Shown: piece by piece, positions 33,632-42,725 of the stretch | How positions within the stretch are numbered: position 1 is the first letter of the stretch | How the letters are laid out: the number at the start of each line of letters is the position of its first letter | From: CAZJLP01 sp964546955 | Lineage (GTDB): Bacteria > Verrucomicrobiota > Verrucomicrobiia > Opitutales > Opitutaceae | Assembly (NCBI GenBank): GCA_964546955.1 | Contig: CAZJLP010000011.1 | Coordinates: 1 to 64,000 of the forward strand | Reading direction: 5' to 3' | Length of the DNA: 64,000 bases | Position numbers and translations under genes: made by a program | The notes under the pieces: generated by a model | The model's input: only the letters and a program-made list of their open reading frames with translations | Told to the model about the DNA's origin: nothing | Databases searched by the model: none

Positions 33632-34975
33632 TCAAAACCCGGGCAAGCTGCCCTTGCCCTTCATCGCTTCCATTTGGCGCATCATCTTTTTCGCGCCGCC
33701 GCCTTTGAACATCTTCATCATTTTCTGCATCTGCTGGAATTGCTTCATCAGCTGATTGACCTCCACGATTTTTACCCCGGCTCCATTGGCAATGCGTTGA
33801 CGGCGGTTGCCATTGAGGATTTCCGGTTTGCGCCGTTCCTGTAGCGTCATGGATTTGATGATCGCCTCGGTGCGGCCCATCGCCTTTTCCGCGTCCCCGT
33901 CGAGTTTGATGCCGTTCATGCCAGGCATCATTCCGAGGATGCTTTCCATCGAACCCAGCTTCTTGATCTGCTGCATCTGCGCCAGAAAGTCTTCCAGATT
34001 GAAATCCGCTTTGCGGAGTTTCTCCGCCATTTTTTCGGCTTCTTTCTGGTCGATCGTCTCCTGTGCCCGCTCGACGAGAGAAACGACATCGCCCATACCG
34101 AGGATGCGCGAGGCCAGGCGGTCGGGATAGAAGGTGTCGAAGTCCGCTGTCTTTTCGCCCGTGCCGACGAATTTGATCGGGACGCCCGTGATCGATTTGA
34201 TCGAAAGGGCGGCGCCGCCTCGTGCGTCGCCGTCGAGCTTGGTCAACACCAGACCGGTGAGCTGGACTGCTTCGTGAAACGCCTTGGCGACGTTCACGGC
34301 CTCTTGACCGAGCGCGCCGTCAGCGACGAGAAGCACTTCGTCGGGATTGATCTTCGAACGCAGTTTTTTGACCTCTTCGATGAGGTCCTGGTCGATTTGA
34401 AGCCGGCCCGCCGTGTCGAAAATAATCGCATCGGCGGTGGCGGTCCGGGCCGCGCCGAGAGCGGCAGCGCCGATCGCCGGCACGTCCTTCGAAACCCGAT
34501 CGGCGTAGAATCCCAGTTCCTCTTGTTTGGCGAGGATCTCGAGCTGGTCGATCGCGGCGGGACGATAAACATCGCACGCGACCACGAAGGGGCGATAGCC
34601 GCGTTTTTTCAGCAGCTTGCCGAGCTTGGCCGAGGAGGTCGTTTTGCCCGAACCGTGCAGGCCGACCATTAGGATTTTGAGGGGACGCTCGCTGGAGAGA
34701 TGAGTCGTGCCTTCGCCCAGCAGCCTGACCAACTCGTCATGGATGATTTTGATGATCTGCTGGCCGGGGGTGACCCCCTTCAGGACTTCCTGCCCGACGC
34801 ACTGCGCCTTTACCTTTTCGACGAACTCCCGGGCGACTTTGAAATGGACGTCCGCGGCGAGGAGCGCCGTGCGAACCTCCTTTAGCGCCTCCTCCATGTT
34901 TTCTTCCGTGAGTTTCCCCACACCGCGAAGGTTGCGCAGGGCATTGCTGAGTTTGTCAGTAAGCGATTCGAACAT
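33632..34975 (-). CDS. ffh: signal recognition particle protein Ffh
   Basis: From MFESLTDKLSNALRNLRG at 34975 the product has 447 residues. It has the N domain, a G domain with GLHGSGKTTSSAKL (P-loop), DTAGR and TKLDGDARGG, and a Met-rich M domain ending in GKGSLPGF, which binds 4.5S RNA and signal peptides. It targets nascent membrane proteins to FtsY. The frame is open 27 codons upstream, but this part overlaps repeat array E and is not part of the family. No SRP RNA gene is adjacent. Confidence 0.96.
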   Translation of the reverse strand: MFESLTDKLSNALRNLRGVGKLTEENMEEALKEVRTALLAADVHFKVAREFVEKVKAQCVGQEVLKGVTPGQQIIKIIHDELVRLLGEGTTHLSSERPLKILMVGLHGSGKTTSSAKLGKLLKKRGYRPFVVACDVYRPAAIDQLEILAKQEELGFYADRVSKDVPAIGAAALGAARTATADAIIFDTAGRLQIDQDLIEEVKKLRSKINPDEVLLVADGALGQEAVNVAKAFHEAVQLTGLVLTKLDGDARGGAALSIKSITGVPIKFVGTGEKTADFDTFYPDRLASRILGMGDVVSLVERAQETIDQKEAEKMAEKLRKADFNLEDFLAQMQQIKKLGSMESILGMMPGMNGIKLDGDAEKAMGRTEAIIKSMTLQERRKPEILNGNRRQRIANGAGVKIVEVNQLMKQFQQMQKMMKMFKGGGAKKMMRQMEAMKGKGSLPGF

Positions 34976-34983
34976 TGCGGAAG

Positions 34984-35169
34984 AAAGTAGTGAGTAGCGA
35001 GTAGCGGGTAGCGAGTAGAAAACCGGGAAATGGAGCGGTACACGCCCGAGACACATTTATCTCATTTAGGCGGCTGCCGGTCAAATAACAGGAGTGCTTC
35101 CTAATCCTGCTGGGCGGCCCGGCGGGGACGTAGCTGCGGAAATGCTCGCTACTCGCTACTGCCTTACCT
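34984..35169. repeat. inverted heptamer array E (CGAGTAG type) with long loop
   Basis: Five units close to CGAGTAG run from 34984 to 35018. About three units in reverse (CTACTCG type) run from about 35145 to 35165. The loop is about 126 bases and has no recognisable gene. The element starts 9 bases before the ffh ATG and occupies most of the 287-base divergent gap between ffh and the Lrp-type gene, where the promoters of both must also lie. Confidence 0.6.
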
Positions 35170-35262
35170 TTGTACGGCCAGCTGACACTGCGCCACTGTA
35201 CCCCCGGCCTGCAAAAATTGTGTGGCCTAGTGGTTTCTTTCTCTGCGAAGCTGGATTCTCCC

Positions 35263-35751
35263 ATGAACCCTGTTCTCAAGCTGTTGCTCGAAGGCGGAAG
35301 CCTCACGACTGCCCAAATGGCGCAAGTCGCGGGTATTTCCGTACCGCAAGTCGAACAGCATCTGGAGCAGCTGAAAAAAGATAAAATCTTCCTCGGCTGG
35401 CGTCCGGTGCTCGATCTCTCGCACGAGGCAGCCGCGGCCGCCTCCGTTCGCGCGGTGATCGAGGTCAAGGTGACGCCGGAGCGGGGAGGGGGATTCAACC
35501 GGTTCGCGGAGCGCATCGCACGCTTCGACGAAGTCGAATCCTGTTATCTCATGTCGGGCGGCTACGACCTGCTGGTGTTCGTCCGGGGCGCTTCGCTGCA
35601 AAAAGTCGCCTCGTTCGTGTCGGAAAAGCTCTCGACGATCGAAGGCGTTTTGTCGACGTCCACCCATTTCATGCTCCGCTGCTACAAAGAGCAGGGTTTC
35701 CTGCTCGAGGATGGCGAAGGGCAAAGCACGCGGCTCACCGTCGCCCCTTAA
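35263..35751 (+). CDS. Lrp/AsnC-family transcriptional regulator
   Basis: The 162-residue product from MNPVLKLLLEGG at 35263 has an N-terminal winged-helix DNA-binding domain (TTAQMAQVAGISVPQVEQHLEQL) and a C-terminal RAM/AsnC ligand domain (RFDEVESCYLMSGGYDLLVFV) that senses amino acids and builds octamers. It lies 74 bases upstream of an aminotransferase on the same strand. This pairing, common in bacteria, suggests it senses the substrate or product of that enzyme. The frame is open further upstream into the repeat array, but the HTH sets the start. Confidence 0.9.
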   Translation: MNPVLKLLLEGGSLTTAQMAQVAGISVPQVEQHLEQLKKDKIFLGWRPVLDLSHEAAAAASVRAVIEVKVTPERGGGFNRFAERIARFDEVESCYLMSGGYDLLVFVRGASLQKVASFVSEKLSTIEGVLSTSTHFMLRCYKEQGFLLEDGEGQSTRLTVAP

Positions 35752-35825
35752 CCCTTAAACGGCAGCGCGGTTGCCCAGCAATCGCCGCGCGATCCTCGCG
35801 ATCGCGGCTGCCGACCGAATCCACC

Positions 35826-36998
35826 ATGGAGACCAAACGATTTGTCGCGGGACACGTGGCGACGCTGCCCAAGAGCGGTATTCGCGACTTTTTTGAACTC
35901 GTAGCCAAGATGAAGGGCCAGGACGTCATTTCGCTCGGCGTGGGTGAACCGGATTTTGTCACGCCCTGGCATGTGCGTGAAGCGGCCATTTTCGCGCTCG
36001 AGCGCGGAAAGACCTACTACACGTCCAATCTCGGTCTGATCGAACTTCGCCGGGCGATCTCGCAATATGTCGAAGAGCACTTCGCGATCAGTTACCGGCC
36101 CGAAGATCAGGTGATCGTGACGGTCGGGGTGTCCGAGGCGCTCGATCTCGCCTTCCGGGCGTTCGTGAACCCAGGCGACAAGGTCATGTACCATCAGCCG
36201 TGCTACGTGTCCTACCATCCGAGCATCACCCTCGTGCATGGAGAGGGCGTCGCCGTTCCCACCTACGCGAAGGACAATTTTGCTCTCACAGCCGAAGCCC
36301 TGCGGGCCGCGTGGGTCCCCGGATGCAAGATCCTCATGCTCAACCTTCCGTGCAATCCCACGGGCGGCACCTGCAATCGTGAGCAATTGGAGAAAATCGC
36401 CGCGTTCTGCCGCGAGAAAGACCTGCTCGTACTCAGCGACGAGATCTACTCCGAGCTGACCTTCGAGGGTGAACATATTTCCATCGCGACCTTTCCCGGG
36501 ATGGCGGAGCGCACCATTTTCCTGCACGGCTTCTCGAAGGCCTTTGCCATGACAGGCTGGCGCATCGGTTATGCGTGCGGCCCGGCTGTGTTGATCGACG
36601 CCATGATGAAGGTGCATCAGTACGCCATGATGTGCGCCTCGATTATCGCGCAGGAAGGCGCGCTCGAAGCGCTCACCCGCGGTTGGGACAGCGTGTTAAA
36701 GATGCGGGAGCAGTACCATCGCCGGCGCGACTTGATCGTGCGACGCTTCAACGAGATCGGGCTGAAGTGCCATTCGCCCCGCGGGTCGTTCTACGCTTTC
36801 CCGGATGTGTCGGCCAGCGGCCTTACGGAGAAGGAATTTGCGGTCGGACTTCTCGAAAAGGAAAAGGTGGCCGTCGTGCCTGGCGTGGCGTTCGGCCCGG
36901 GCGGCACGAATCACGTCCGCGCCTGTTTCGCCACTGCCTATGAGCAGATCATCGAAACGTGCAACCGAGTCGAAAGGTTCGTGGGCCGCGCGAAATAG
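35826..36998 (+). CDS. class I/II PLP-dependent aminotransferase
   Basis: The 390-residue fold-type I aminotransferase shows G-V-G-E-P-D-F near the N-terminus, LNLPCNPTGG, SDEIYSEL and the PLP lysine in GFSKAFAMTGWRIG. The C-terminal Arg that binds the substrate carboxylate lies in HVRACFA. It is closest in type to aspartate/aromatic or PatA-like aminotransferases; the exact amino acid cannot be assigned. It probably forms an operon with the Lrp-type regulator before it. Array F follows its stop within 10 bases. Confidence 0.9.
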   Translation: METKRFVAGHVATLPKSGIRDFFELVAKMKGQDVISLGVGEPDFVTPWHVREAAIFALERGKTYYTSNLGLIELRRAISQYVEEHFAISYRPEDQVIVTVGVSEALDLAFRAFVNPGDKVMYHQPCYVSYHPSITLVHGEGVAVPTYAKDNFALTAEALRAAWVPGCKILMLNLPCNPTGGTCNREQLEKIAAFCREKDLLVLSDEIYSELTFEGEHISIATFPGMAERTIFLHGFSKAFAMTGWRIGYACGPAVLIDAMMKVHQYAMMCASIIAQEGALEALTRGWDSVLKMREQYHRRRDLIVRRFNEIGLKCHSPRGSFYAFPDVSASGLTEKEFAVGLLEKEKVAVVPGVAFGPGGTNHVRACFATAYEQIIETCNRVERFVGRAK

Positions 36999-37007
36999 CA
37001 CGCTTCT

Positions 37008-37095
37008 AATGAAGAATGCAGAATGGCGAATGTAGAATGCGCAAGCAGCCTGCGCTGGCGTTATTCTTCATTCTCCATTCTAAATTCTCCATTCG
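37008..37095. repeat. inverted heptamer array F (AATGNNG x5 / NNATTCT x5)
   Basis: This is the most regular example. Five exact-length 7-base units AATGNNG (37008-37042) are followed by a loop of about 20 bases that itself forms a GCGCA/TGCGC hairpin. Five 7-base units of NNATTC(T/G) follow (37061-37095). The positions marked N differ from unit to unit while AATG and the 7-base spacing are kept. It fills the gap between the aminotransferase and der. Confidence 0.75.
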
Positions 37096-37100
37096 CCTTT

Positions 37101-38576
37101 ATGAATCGCACCGTTGCCATCGTGGGCCGACCTAATGTCGGCAAGAGCCGACTGTTCAATCGGCTGGCGCGGAAGCGCATTTCAATCGTCCATGATCAGG
37201 CGGGGGTGACGCGCGATGTCATTTCGACGCAGATCGCGGACGGTGGGTATACGCTGCTCGATACCGGCGGGATCGGGTTGAAGGGGGGCGACACGCCCGC
37301 TGAGCTGATCAAAGCGTCCGAAAAGCAGGTGGATTTCGCGATCGAGACAGCGGGATTGGTGGTCTTCGTAGTTGACGGGCTTTCGGGAATCACCGGGTTG
37401 GACGAACGCATTGCGGCGCGCCTTCGGAAGGGTAAAAAGCCGGTGTTGCTCGTGTTGAACAAGGCCGATTTCGGCGACGAAAAGGTGGATGTCGCCTCGG
37501 CCTACAAGCTGGGGTTGGGCGAACCGTTGCAAGTGTCGGCGGAGCACGGACGAGGAGAGGACGCGCTCCGGCTTGCGATTTTGGATAAACTTGGACCCGA
37601 CCCCGATCAAAACCCGGGCGCCAAGACAGCGGCCGATCCGTTGAGATTCTGTTTCATCGGCCGGCCGAATGTCGGCAAGTCGTCGCTGGGTAATCGTCTT
37701 CTCAAGAGCGATCGGTTGATCGTGAGCGATGTGCCGGGGACGACCCGTGACGCGATCGAACTGCCCTTTCAGTTCAAGGGTCGCGATGGCGAATTTTATC
37801 CGTTCAGGATGATAGATACCGCCGGCATCAAAGCCGCGACCAAGGTGGCTTCGCCCGTGGAATATTTTTCACGGCTGCGCTCCCTCGACGCAATTCAACA
37901 GGCGGACGTGGTTTTCCTTGTGCTCGACGCGATGGATGGCGTGACGCAGCAGGACAAGGCGATCGCGGGCGAGGCGGTGAAGGAAAAAAAGCCCATCGTC
38001 GTAGTGGTGAACAAATGGGATCTTGTGCACAAGGCGTTCGCACAGCCCGAAGGCATCCACGGCTATAAAAGCGAACGCGACTATCGCGAAAAGTACGAGA
38101 AAGCCTTGTTCGAGCGGCTCTTCTTTACGCCGGGTTCTCCCGTGGTTTTTGTTTCTGCCATGAGCGGGTACGAGGTCGATCGCATGCTCAATGCGGCCGT
38201 GCAACTCCACCGGACCCTCGACAAAAAGCTACCGACGGCGAAACTGAACGAAACGCTCGGCTATCTCGCCGAGCGTACTCCGCCGCCCGCGATCGCGGGC
38301 CGGCGCTTTCGGATCTACTATGCCACACAGACCGGGAATCGGCCGTTTCGGATCAAGATCTTCTGCAACCGTGAAGAGAAACTAACGGAGAGCTACCGCC
38401 GGTATTTGGAGGCCGGGTTGGTGAAAGAGTTTGGCCTAAACGGTTGTCCCATTTACTTTGACCTCGAAGGAAAGAAACGGAGCGAGCCGCGGCGTTCTTC
38501 CGGCGGAGCCGGGCGGTTCGGCTCCGGGAGCGCGCGAGACGATTTGGATACGTCGCATGAAACTATCGAAGACTGA
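37101..38576 (+). CDS. der: ribosome-associated GTPase Der (EngA)
   Basis: Der has two tandem GTPase domains and acts in 50S ribosome assembly. From MNRTVAIVGRPNVGKS at 37101 the protein has 491 residues. G domain 1 has GRPNVGKSRLFN, DTGG and NKAD. G domain 2 has GRPNVGKSSLGN, DTAG and NKWD. A C-terminal KH-like domain follows (FRIYYATQTGNRPFRIKIFCN). The frame is open 26 codons upstream, but there it only reads through the right arm of array F. Length and domains are standard. The next gene overlaps its end by 20 bases. Confidence 0.96.
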   Translation: MNRTVAIVGRPNVGKSRLFNRLARKRISIVHDQAGVTRDVISTQIADGGYTLLDTGGIGLKGGDTPAELIKASEKQVDFAIETAGLVVFVVDGLSGITGLDERIAARLRKGKKPVLLVLNKADFGDEKVDVASAYKLGLGEPLQVSAEHGRGEDALRLAILDKLGPDPDQNPGAKTAADPLRFCFIGRPNVGKSSLGNRLLKSDRLIVSDVPGTTRDAIELPFQFKGRDGEFYPFRMIDTAGIKAATKVASPVEYFSRLRSLDAIQQADVVFLVLDAMDGVTQQDKAIAGEAVKEKKPIVVVVNKWDLVHKAFAQPEGIHGYKSERDYREKYEKALFERLFFTPGSPVVFVSAMSGYEVDRMLNAAVQLHRTLDKKLPTAKLNETLGYLAERTPPPAIAGRRFRIYYATQTGNRPFRIKIFCNREEKLTESYRRYLEAGLVKEFGLNGCPIYFDLEGKKRSEPRRSSGGAGRFGSGSARDDLDTSHETIED

Positions 38577-39468
38577 TTACCGCGGGGGCGAGGCCCTCGT
38601 GCTGACAACCCGAGCGTTGGAGATCGTTGTCACTACCGCGGTGGGCCCGCGCGTCGTGTCGCTGCGTTCCCTCGCGGGCCGCGCGAAAAACCTCTTCCTG
38701 CAATTTCCGCCCGACGAGCAACGCTACAATGGATACTACCTCCGCGGGGGGCACCGTCTGTGGCACTCGCCCGAACACATCGTCCGCACCTATCAGCCGG
38801 ATGACCTGCCGCTGGCGGTAAAGCCGCTCTCTCGCGGCGTCTCTCTCGTTCAACCGACGGAGGAGAAGACCGGTCTGCAGAAAGCGATCAAACTCGAGGT
38901 GATCGGCGAGCGGACGGTGCGTGTCACGCATTCCCTCACAAATCTCGGGCAGTGGACTACCGAGTGCGCTGCGTGGGCGCTCACGATGTTTCGGCCCGGC
39001 GGTTACGGCGTCTTGCCGCTGCTGCCCAAGGGCAGTCATTCCGGCGGAGATCTGCTGCCGAAGTACACGGTCGTGCCGTGGACCTATACCGATCTGTCGA
39101 AGCCCGTCTGGGACCTTCACACCGATTTCATCGGAATCGACGTCGCCGAGGCGCAGGAAGCGCACAAATTGGGCATCACCAACTACCCCGGTTGGTCGGC
39201 CTATTGGCTCGACGGTGTCACGTTCGTGAAACACGCCTCGCTGGTGGCGGGCGCGTCGTATCCCGATCTTGGATGCGCGTTCGAAATTTTCACCAACGGT
39301 CAGATGATCGAGTTCGAAACACTCAGCCCCTTGGTTCGGATCGAGCCGGGAAGCACCGTGACGCATGTCGAGCACTGGACGCTTTTCGACGGACTGGTCA
39401 AACCATCGACAACCGGCGCCTTCGCTTCGCTGAAGAAGGCGGTCGAGAAGTGGGTGAGGGGATTGTAG
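38557..39468 (+). CDS. galactose-mutarotase-like (DUF4380-type) protein
   Basis: From MKLSKTDYRGGEALVL at 38557 the protein has 303 residues and overlaps the end of der by 20 bases, so the two are probably translated from one transcript. The beta-rich pattern (GPRVVSL, GGHRLWHSPE, then a long run of strands ending VEHWTLFDG) resembles the DUF4380/aldose-epimerase-like beta-sandwich fold. Catalytic residues of true mutarotases are not obvious. Its function is unknown; sugar binding is a reasonable guess. Confidence 0.65.
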   Translation: MKLSKTDYRGGEALVLTTRALEIVVTTAVGPRVVSLRSLAGRAKNLFLQFPPDEQRYNGYYLRGGHRLWHSPEHIVRTYQPDDLPLAVKPLSRGVSLVQPTEEKTGLQKAIKLEVIGERTVRVTHSLTNLGQWTTECAAWALTMFRPGGYGVLPLLPKGSHSGGDLLPKYTVVPWTYTDLSKPVWDLHTDFIGIDVAEAQEAHKLGITNYPGWSAYWLDGVTFVKHASLVAGASYPDLGCAFEIFTNGQMIEFETLSPLVRIEPGSTVTHVEHWTLFDGLVKPSTTGAFASLKKAVEKWVRGL

Positions 39469-39546
39469 GCAGGTCGTGCCCCGCCTGCGGCGCCAAGCGA
39501 CGGTCCGGTTTTGGAAATCAACTGAAGAGGGAAAGCGCATAATCCA

Positions 39547-40539
39547 GTGACACTCCCTCTCCGCATCGTTTTTTTTGGCTCCGACCCGATCGCTTTGCCG
39601 GCGCTCGAGTGGATCTCCGGACCCGGGCACAAGCAGGCGCAGGTCGTGGCGGTTTTCACCCAGCCGGACAAGCCGGTCGGCCGCGGACAGAGCATCGTTC
39701 CGAACGGCATCAAGGCCTGGGCGCTGGCACGGGGGCTTCCGGTATTGCAGCCGGATAAATTGACTGAAGACGCGCGGGTGCTGCTCGCCGGATTCAAAGC
39801 GGATGTGTCCCTTGTGATGGCGTACGGGCACATCCTGCGGGACGACTTCATCGCGACTCCACGTCTCGGCACGCTCAATCTCCACGCGTCGCTGCTGCCC
39901 AAATATCGCGGGGCGTCGCCCATTCAAACCGCCATCGCGTCGGGCGAACGCGAAACAGGGGTGGCTCTGATGCGCATCGTGCGCAAGCTCGATGCCGGCC
40001 CGGTCGCGGATGTCGAGCGTGTGCCAATCGACGGTCTGGATACCGCAGCGGAAGTCGAGGCCAAGCTCGCCGCAGCCTGCCCCCGATTGCTTTCGCGGAA
40101 CCTCGGCAAATTTGCGGAAGGACTGTTGGCTTTTACGCCGCAGGACGACTCGCAGGCGACATTTTGCCGCCGGCTCATCAAAGCGGACGGACTGTTAGAT
40201 TTTGGCGCGCCCGCGTCGGAGCTTGCTGCCCGGGTGAACGGGCTTTTCCCATGGCCCACGTGTTCCATTGTCGTTGGGGAGACGCCGTTGAAGATCGGGT
40301 TGGCCGATGCGCTCGATGAACTGGGAGCCGCAGGCGCCGGCACGGTTCTCGGTGCGGACTCCAGCGGGATTCTCGTTGCCTGCGGACGTGGGATCCTGCG
40401 GCTCAGAAGGTTGCAACGCCCCGGTGGGAAGATGCTGGCCGCCACTGAATTCGCGCGGGGTTTCCCCATCGCGAAAGGCACCTTGCTCGTGTCCGATACG
40501 ATGAAGCCACTGGTTTCATCTGTTCCATTCCGACATTAG
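39547..40539 (+). CDS. fmt: methionyl-tRNA formyltransferase
   Basis: Fmt transfers a formyl group from 10-formyl-THF to initiator Met-tRNA. The 330-residue protein starts at a GTG (TLPLRIVFFGSDPIALPAL). It has the family signature LNLHASLLPKYRGASPIQTAI with the catalytic His, and a C-terminal OB-like domain starting about residue 205. Length is usual (about 310-330). No def gene (peptide deformylase) is adjacent. No ATG lies suitably upstream, so GTG is the likely start. Confidence 0.95.
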   Translation: MTLPLRIVFFGSDPIALPALEWISGPGHKQAQVVAVFTQPDKPVGRGQSIVPNGIKAWALARGLPVLQPDKLTEDARVLLAGFKADVSLVMAYGHILRDDFIATPRLGTLNLHASLLPKYRGASPIQTAIASGERETGVALMRIVRKLDAGPVADVERVPIDGLDTAAEVEAKLAAACPRLLSRNLGKFAEGLLAFTPQDDSQATFCRRLIKADGLLDFGAPASELAARVNGLFPWPTCSIVVGETPLKIGLADALDELGAAGAGTVLGADSSGILVACGRGILRLRRLQRPGGKMLAATEFARGFPIAKGTLLVSDTMKPLVSSVPFRH

Positions 40540-40623
40540 ATTCGTGGTCTGCACGGGGTGATGTGAGGCGGTGTCAGGGCGAGCGCCTCCCCCTCGGCGG
40601 GTTCGGGGCCTTGAGCGAAGTCG

Positions 40624-40740
40624 AAACGGCGGCCGAGCTGTGGGTGGTTTCGATGAGGTTTCGTGAGCCACTTTATCAAACTGCGCTCTTGGGATTGCAT
40701 GCTCGCGGGATTTGCTGCGCCTACGGCTCGGCCGCCGTTT
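40624..40740. repeat. MITE-like element with 15-bp perfect terminal inverted repeats
   Basis: AAACGGCGGCCGAGC at 40624-40638 is exactly reversed at 40726-40740, and a few inner bases extend the match. The interior of about 87 bases has no ORF of note. No target-site duplication is clear in the flanks. The size and ends fit a non-autonomous miniature element or a large hairpin. Confidence 0.55.
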
Positions 40741-40878
40741 TGACAGGCTCCAGGTTCCGCGCTTGTCGAGGAAGAGCACTCGCCCGCCAAATCGAATACG
40801 CGTGCAAAGAAGAGCTTACGCAGGAAACGCGAACGATGCATACTCCATGCACGCAAATGTCAGGACTCTGCAATAAAC

Positions 40879-40892
40879 TTAGTCTTGCCTAA
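40879..40892. promoter_or_regulatory. DtxR/MntR-like operator before the metal transport operon
   Basis: TTAGTCTTGCCTAA is a near-palindrome with the TTAG...CTAA form known for DtxR/MntR-family sites, and its flanks (AACTT) are also A/T rich. It lies 45-58 bases upstream of the substrate-binding protein gene. A DtxR-like domain is encoded further down the same operon, which supports autoregulation by metal. The match was made by eye to a general consensus. Confidence 0.45.
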
Positions 40893-40936
40893 CTTTTTTC
40901 TTTGACTTTAACTTCGGTTTTCTTTCGCTTCCCGCT

Positions 40937-41854
40937 ATGCATCGCAAAGTTTCTTTTTTTCGCCGTGTCTTCATCGCCGCGCTGTCCCTCGCCAGCACGG
41001 CTGGTTTGTCGGCCGCACCGCTTCGCGTCGCGACGACGACGGGGATGGTCAACGATCTTGTCCTACAGGTAGGGGGCGGGGAAGTGGCCGTGGAGCCGTT
41101 AATGGGCCCGGGCGTCGATCCACATCTCTACAAAGCGACCTCTTCCGACGTGCTCAAACTCCAGCGGGCCGAGGTGATTTTTTATAACGGGCTAATGCTC
41201 GAAGGCAAAATGGAGGAGGTTTTCGAACGGATGAAGAAGGCGAAGAAGCGGGTTTATGCCGTCACGGAAGAGCTCGCCCCCGCTAGTCTTCTGAAACCGC
41301 CGGACTTCGAGGGCCACCCGGATCCTCATGTGTGGTTCGATGTCGAGTTATGGGCCCAGTGCCTCGACACAGTGGAAAAACGGCTGATCGAGGCGGCTCC
41401 CGAGAAGAAGGCCGCCTTCTCCGCGAACGCCGCGGCGGCGCGCAAAAAACTTCAAGCGTTGCACGCCTGGTCAAAAGCGAAGGCGGCGGAATTGCCGGAG
41501 AATAAACGCGTGCTCGTGACCAGCCACGACGCGTACAATTACTTTGGACGGGCCTATGGTTTCCAGGTGATCGGGCTGCAGGGAATCTCCACCGTCAGTG
41601 AGGCGGCGCTCTCCGACATGGCGAAGCTTACCGACTTGATCAAGAAGCGGGGATTAAAAGCAATCTTTGTGGAGTCGAGCGTATCGCACGCCACCATCGA
41701 ACGCATCGCGGCCGATTCGGGTGCGAAGATTGGCGGCGAATTGTTTTCCGATGCCATGGGCACGCCCGGGGAGATAGAGAATGGCTATGACCTCGGCACT
41801 TACGAGGGCATGATCAAACACAACTTGAACACGATTGTCGAAGCACTTAAATGA
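40937..41854 (+). CDS. metal ABC transporter substrate-binding protein (TroA/ZnuA/MntA type)
   Basis: The 305-residue cluster-9 binding protein delivers Mn, Fe or Zn to the ABC permease. A signal peptide (about 1-28, ending LSAA) is followed by two lobes joined by a long helix. Metal-site residues are in GVDPHLY, HPDPHVW and ELFSDAMG, with SHDAY and E-S-S also typical. There is no long His-rich loop of the ZnuA type, which favours Mn/Fe over Zn, but this is not decisive. It heads an operon with an outer-membrane protein, ATPase and two permeases. A 4-base overlap links it to the next gene. Confidence 0.9.
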   Translation: MHRKVSFFRRVFIAALSLASTAGLSAAPLRVATTTGMVNDLVLQVGGGEVAVEPLMGPGVDPHLYKATSSDVLKLQRAEVIFYNGLMLEGKMEEVFERMKKAKKRVYAVTEELAPASLLKPPDFEGHPDPHVWFDVELWAQCLDTVEKRLIEAAPEKKAAFSANAAAARKKLQALHAWSKAKAAELPENKRVLVTSHDAYNYFGRAYGFQVIGLQGISTVSEAALSDMAKLTDLIKKRGLKAIFVESSVSHATIERIAADSGAKIGGELFSDAMGTPGEIENGYDLGTYEGMIKHNLNTIVEALK

Positions 41855-42636
41855 AACACCTTAAACTCTGCCTTGTTGCGGCGCTCATTAGCCACTCGAG
41901 CGTGGCGTTCGCCGAACGCGAAATGTCAACGGACCGACCGGACGCAACGGAGAGTCCTTACACGGTCGGCCGCGGGCGTATTCAAGTCGAATCGACCGTG
42001 GTCGGTTTCGGCAGCGACCTCAGGGGTGATTGGGAGGTTCGCGTCTGGAATCTAGGAGCGACCAATCTGCGGCTTGGTTACACCCCCAACACCGAGGTTC
42101 AGGTCGTCGTCGATGGCTTTTTGGACGTGGAATCCGAGCACCGTCCGAGCCGCACGGTCGTGCGGGAAAAAGGACTCGGCGACGTGACCGTCCGCTATAA
42201 GTGGAATCTGCGCGGAAACGACGTCGAAGGGCCCGCTTACGCTCTCATGCCGTTCGTGAAAATTCCGACCGCGAAGGAGGGACTGGGCAATAAGAAGGTC
42301 GAGGGCGGGCTCATTTTTCCCTACGCGAAGGAGCTTGAAAACGGTTGGCAGTTCGGAGCCATGACCGAAATCGATGTGGTCCGAGACGAAGAAAAAGACG
42401 GCTACAAACCCGTCTGGTTTAATACCGTTACGGTGGGGCATGACCTGACGCAGAAACTGGCCGGATTCGTCGAACTCACCTCCAGAACAGGCGAAGGGCA
42501 CCATCAATTGGGTTTCAATTTCGGCGTCACTTACGCGGTGAACAAGGACCTGCAACTCGACCTCGGAACCCAGGTAGGACTCTCCCGTTCCGCCGACGAC
42601 TTCGGCATGTTCCTCGGTTTTGCCAAACGCTTTTGA
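41851..42636 (+). CDS. predicted outer-membrane beta-barrel transporter in the metal operon
   Basis: This 261-residue protein has a signal peptide (ending VAFAE) and a barrel-type sequence similar to the phenol-degradation MetA-like/transporter family: STDRPDATESPYTVGRGRIQVE at the mature N-terminus, alternating strands, final GFAKRF. Its ATG overlaps the stop of the binding-protein gene by 4 bases, so it is translated with it. Its position inside an inner-membrane metal ABC operon suggests an outer-membrane path for the same metal; that is inference. Confidence 0.8.
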   Translation: MKHLKLCLVAALISHSSVAFAEREMSTDRPDATESPYTVGRGRIQVESTVVGFGSDLRGDWEVRVWNLGATNLRLGYTPNTEVQVVVDGFLDVESEHRPSRTVVREKGLGDVTVRYKWNLRGNDVEGPAYALMPFVKIPTAKEGLGNKKVEGGLIFPYAKELENGWQFGAMTEIDVVRDEEKDGYKPVWFNTVTVGHDLTQKLAGFVELTSRTGEGHHQLGFNFGVTYAVNKDLQLDLGTQVGLSRSADDFGMFLGFAKRF

Positions 42637-42725
42637 CGCTGCGTTACCGCCCATCCTGGCGGCGGCGACGGAGTGAGTCATTGGTACCGTCTGTTTTTCT
42701 TCAAGCTGCCTGATTATTCGCCAAC

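Larger units (their letters stand above)
40540..40936. other. non-coding gap with MITE-like element and metal-operon control region
   Basis: This 397-base gap holds no convincing gene. Its first half carries the GC-rich segment GCGAAGTCGAAACGG leading into a 117-base palindromic element (annotated separately). Its last 80 bases are AT-rich and hold a DtxR/MntR-like box, as expected for the promoter of the metal uptake operon. Confidence 0.6.

Noticed and set aside
40516..40779. Minus-strand open frame in the gap before the metal operon
   Set aside because: It runs through the palindromic element, is Arg/Pro-rich and has no protein-like features.
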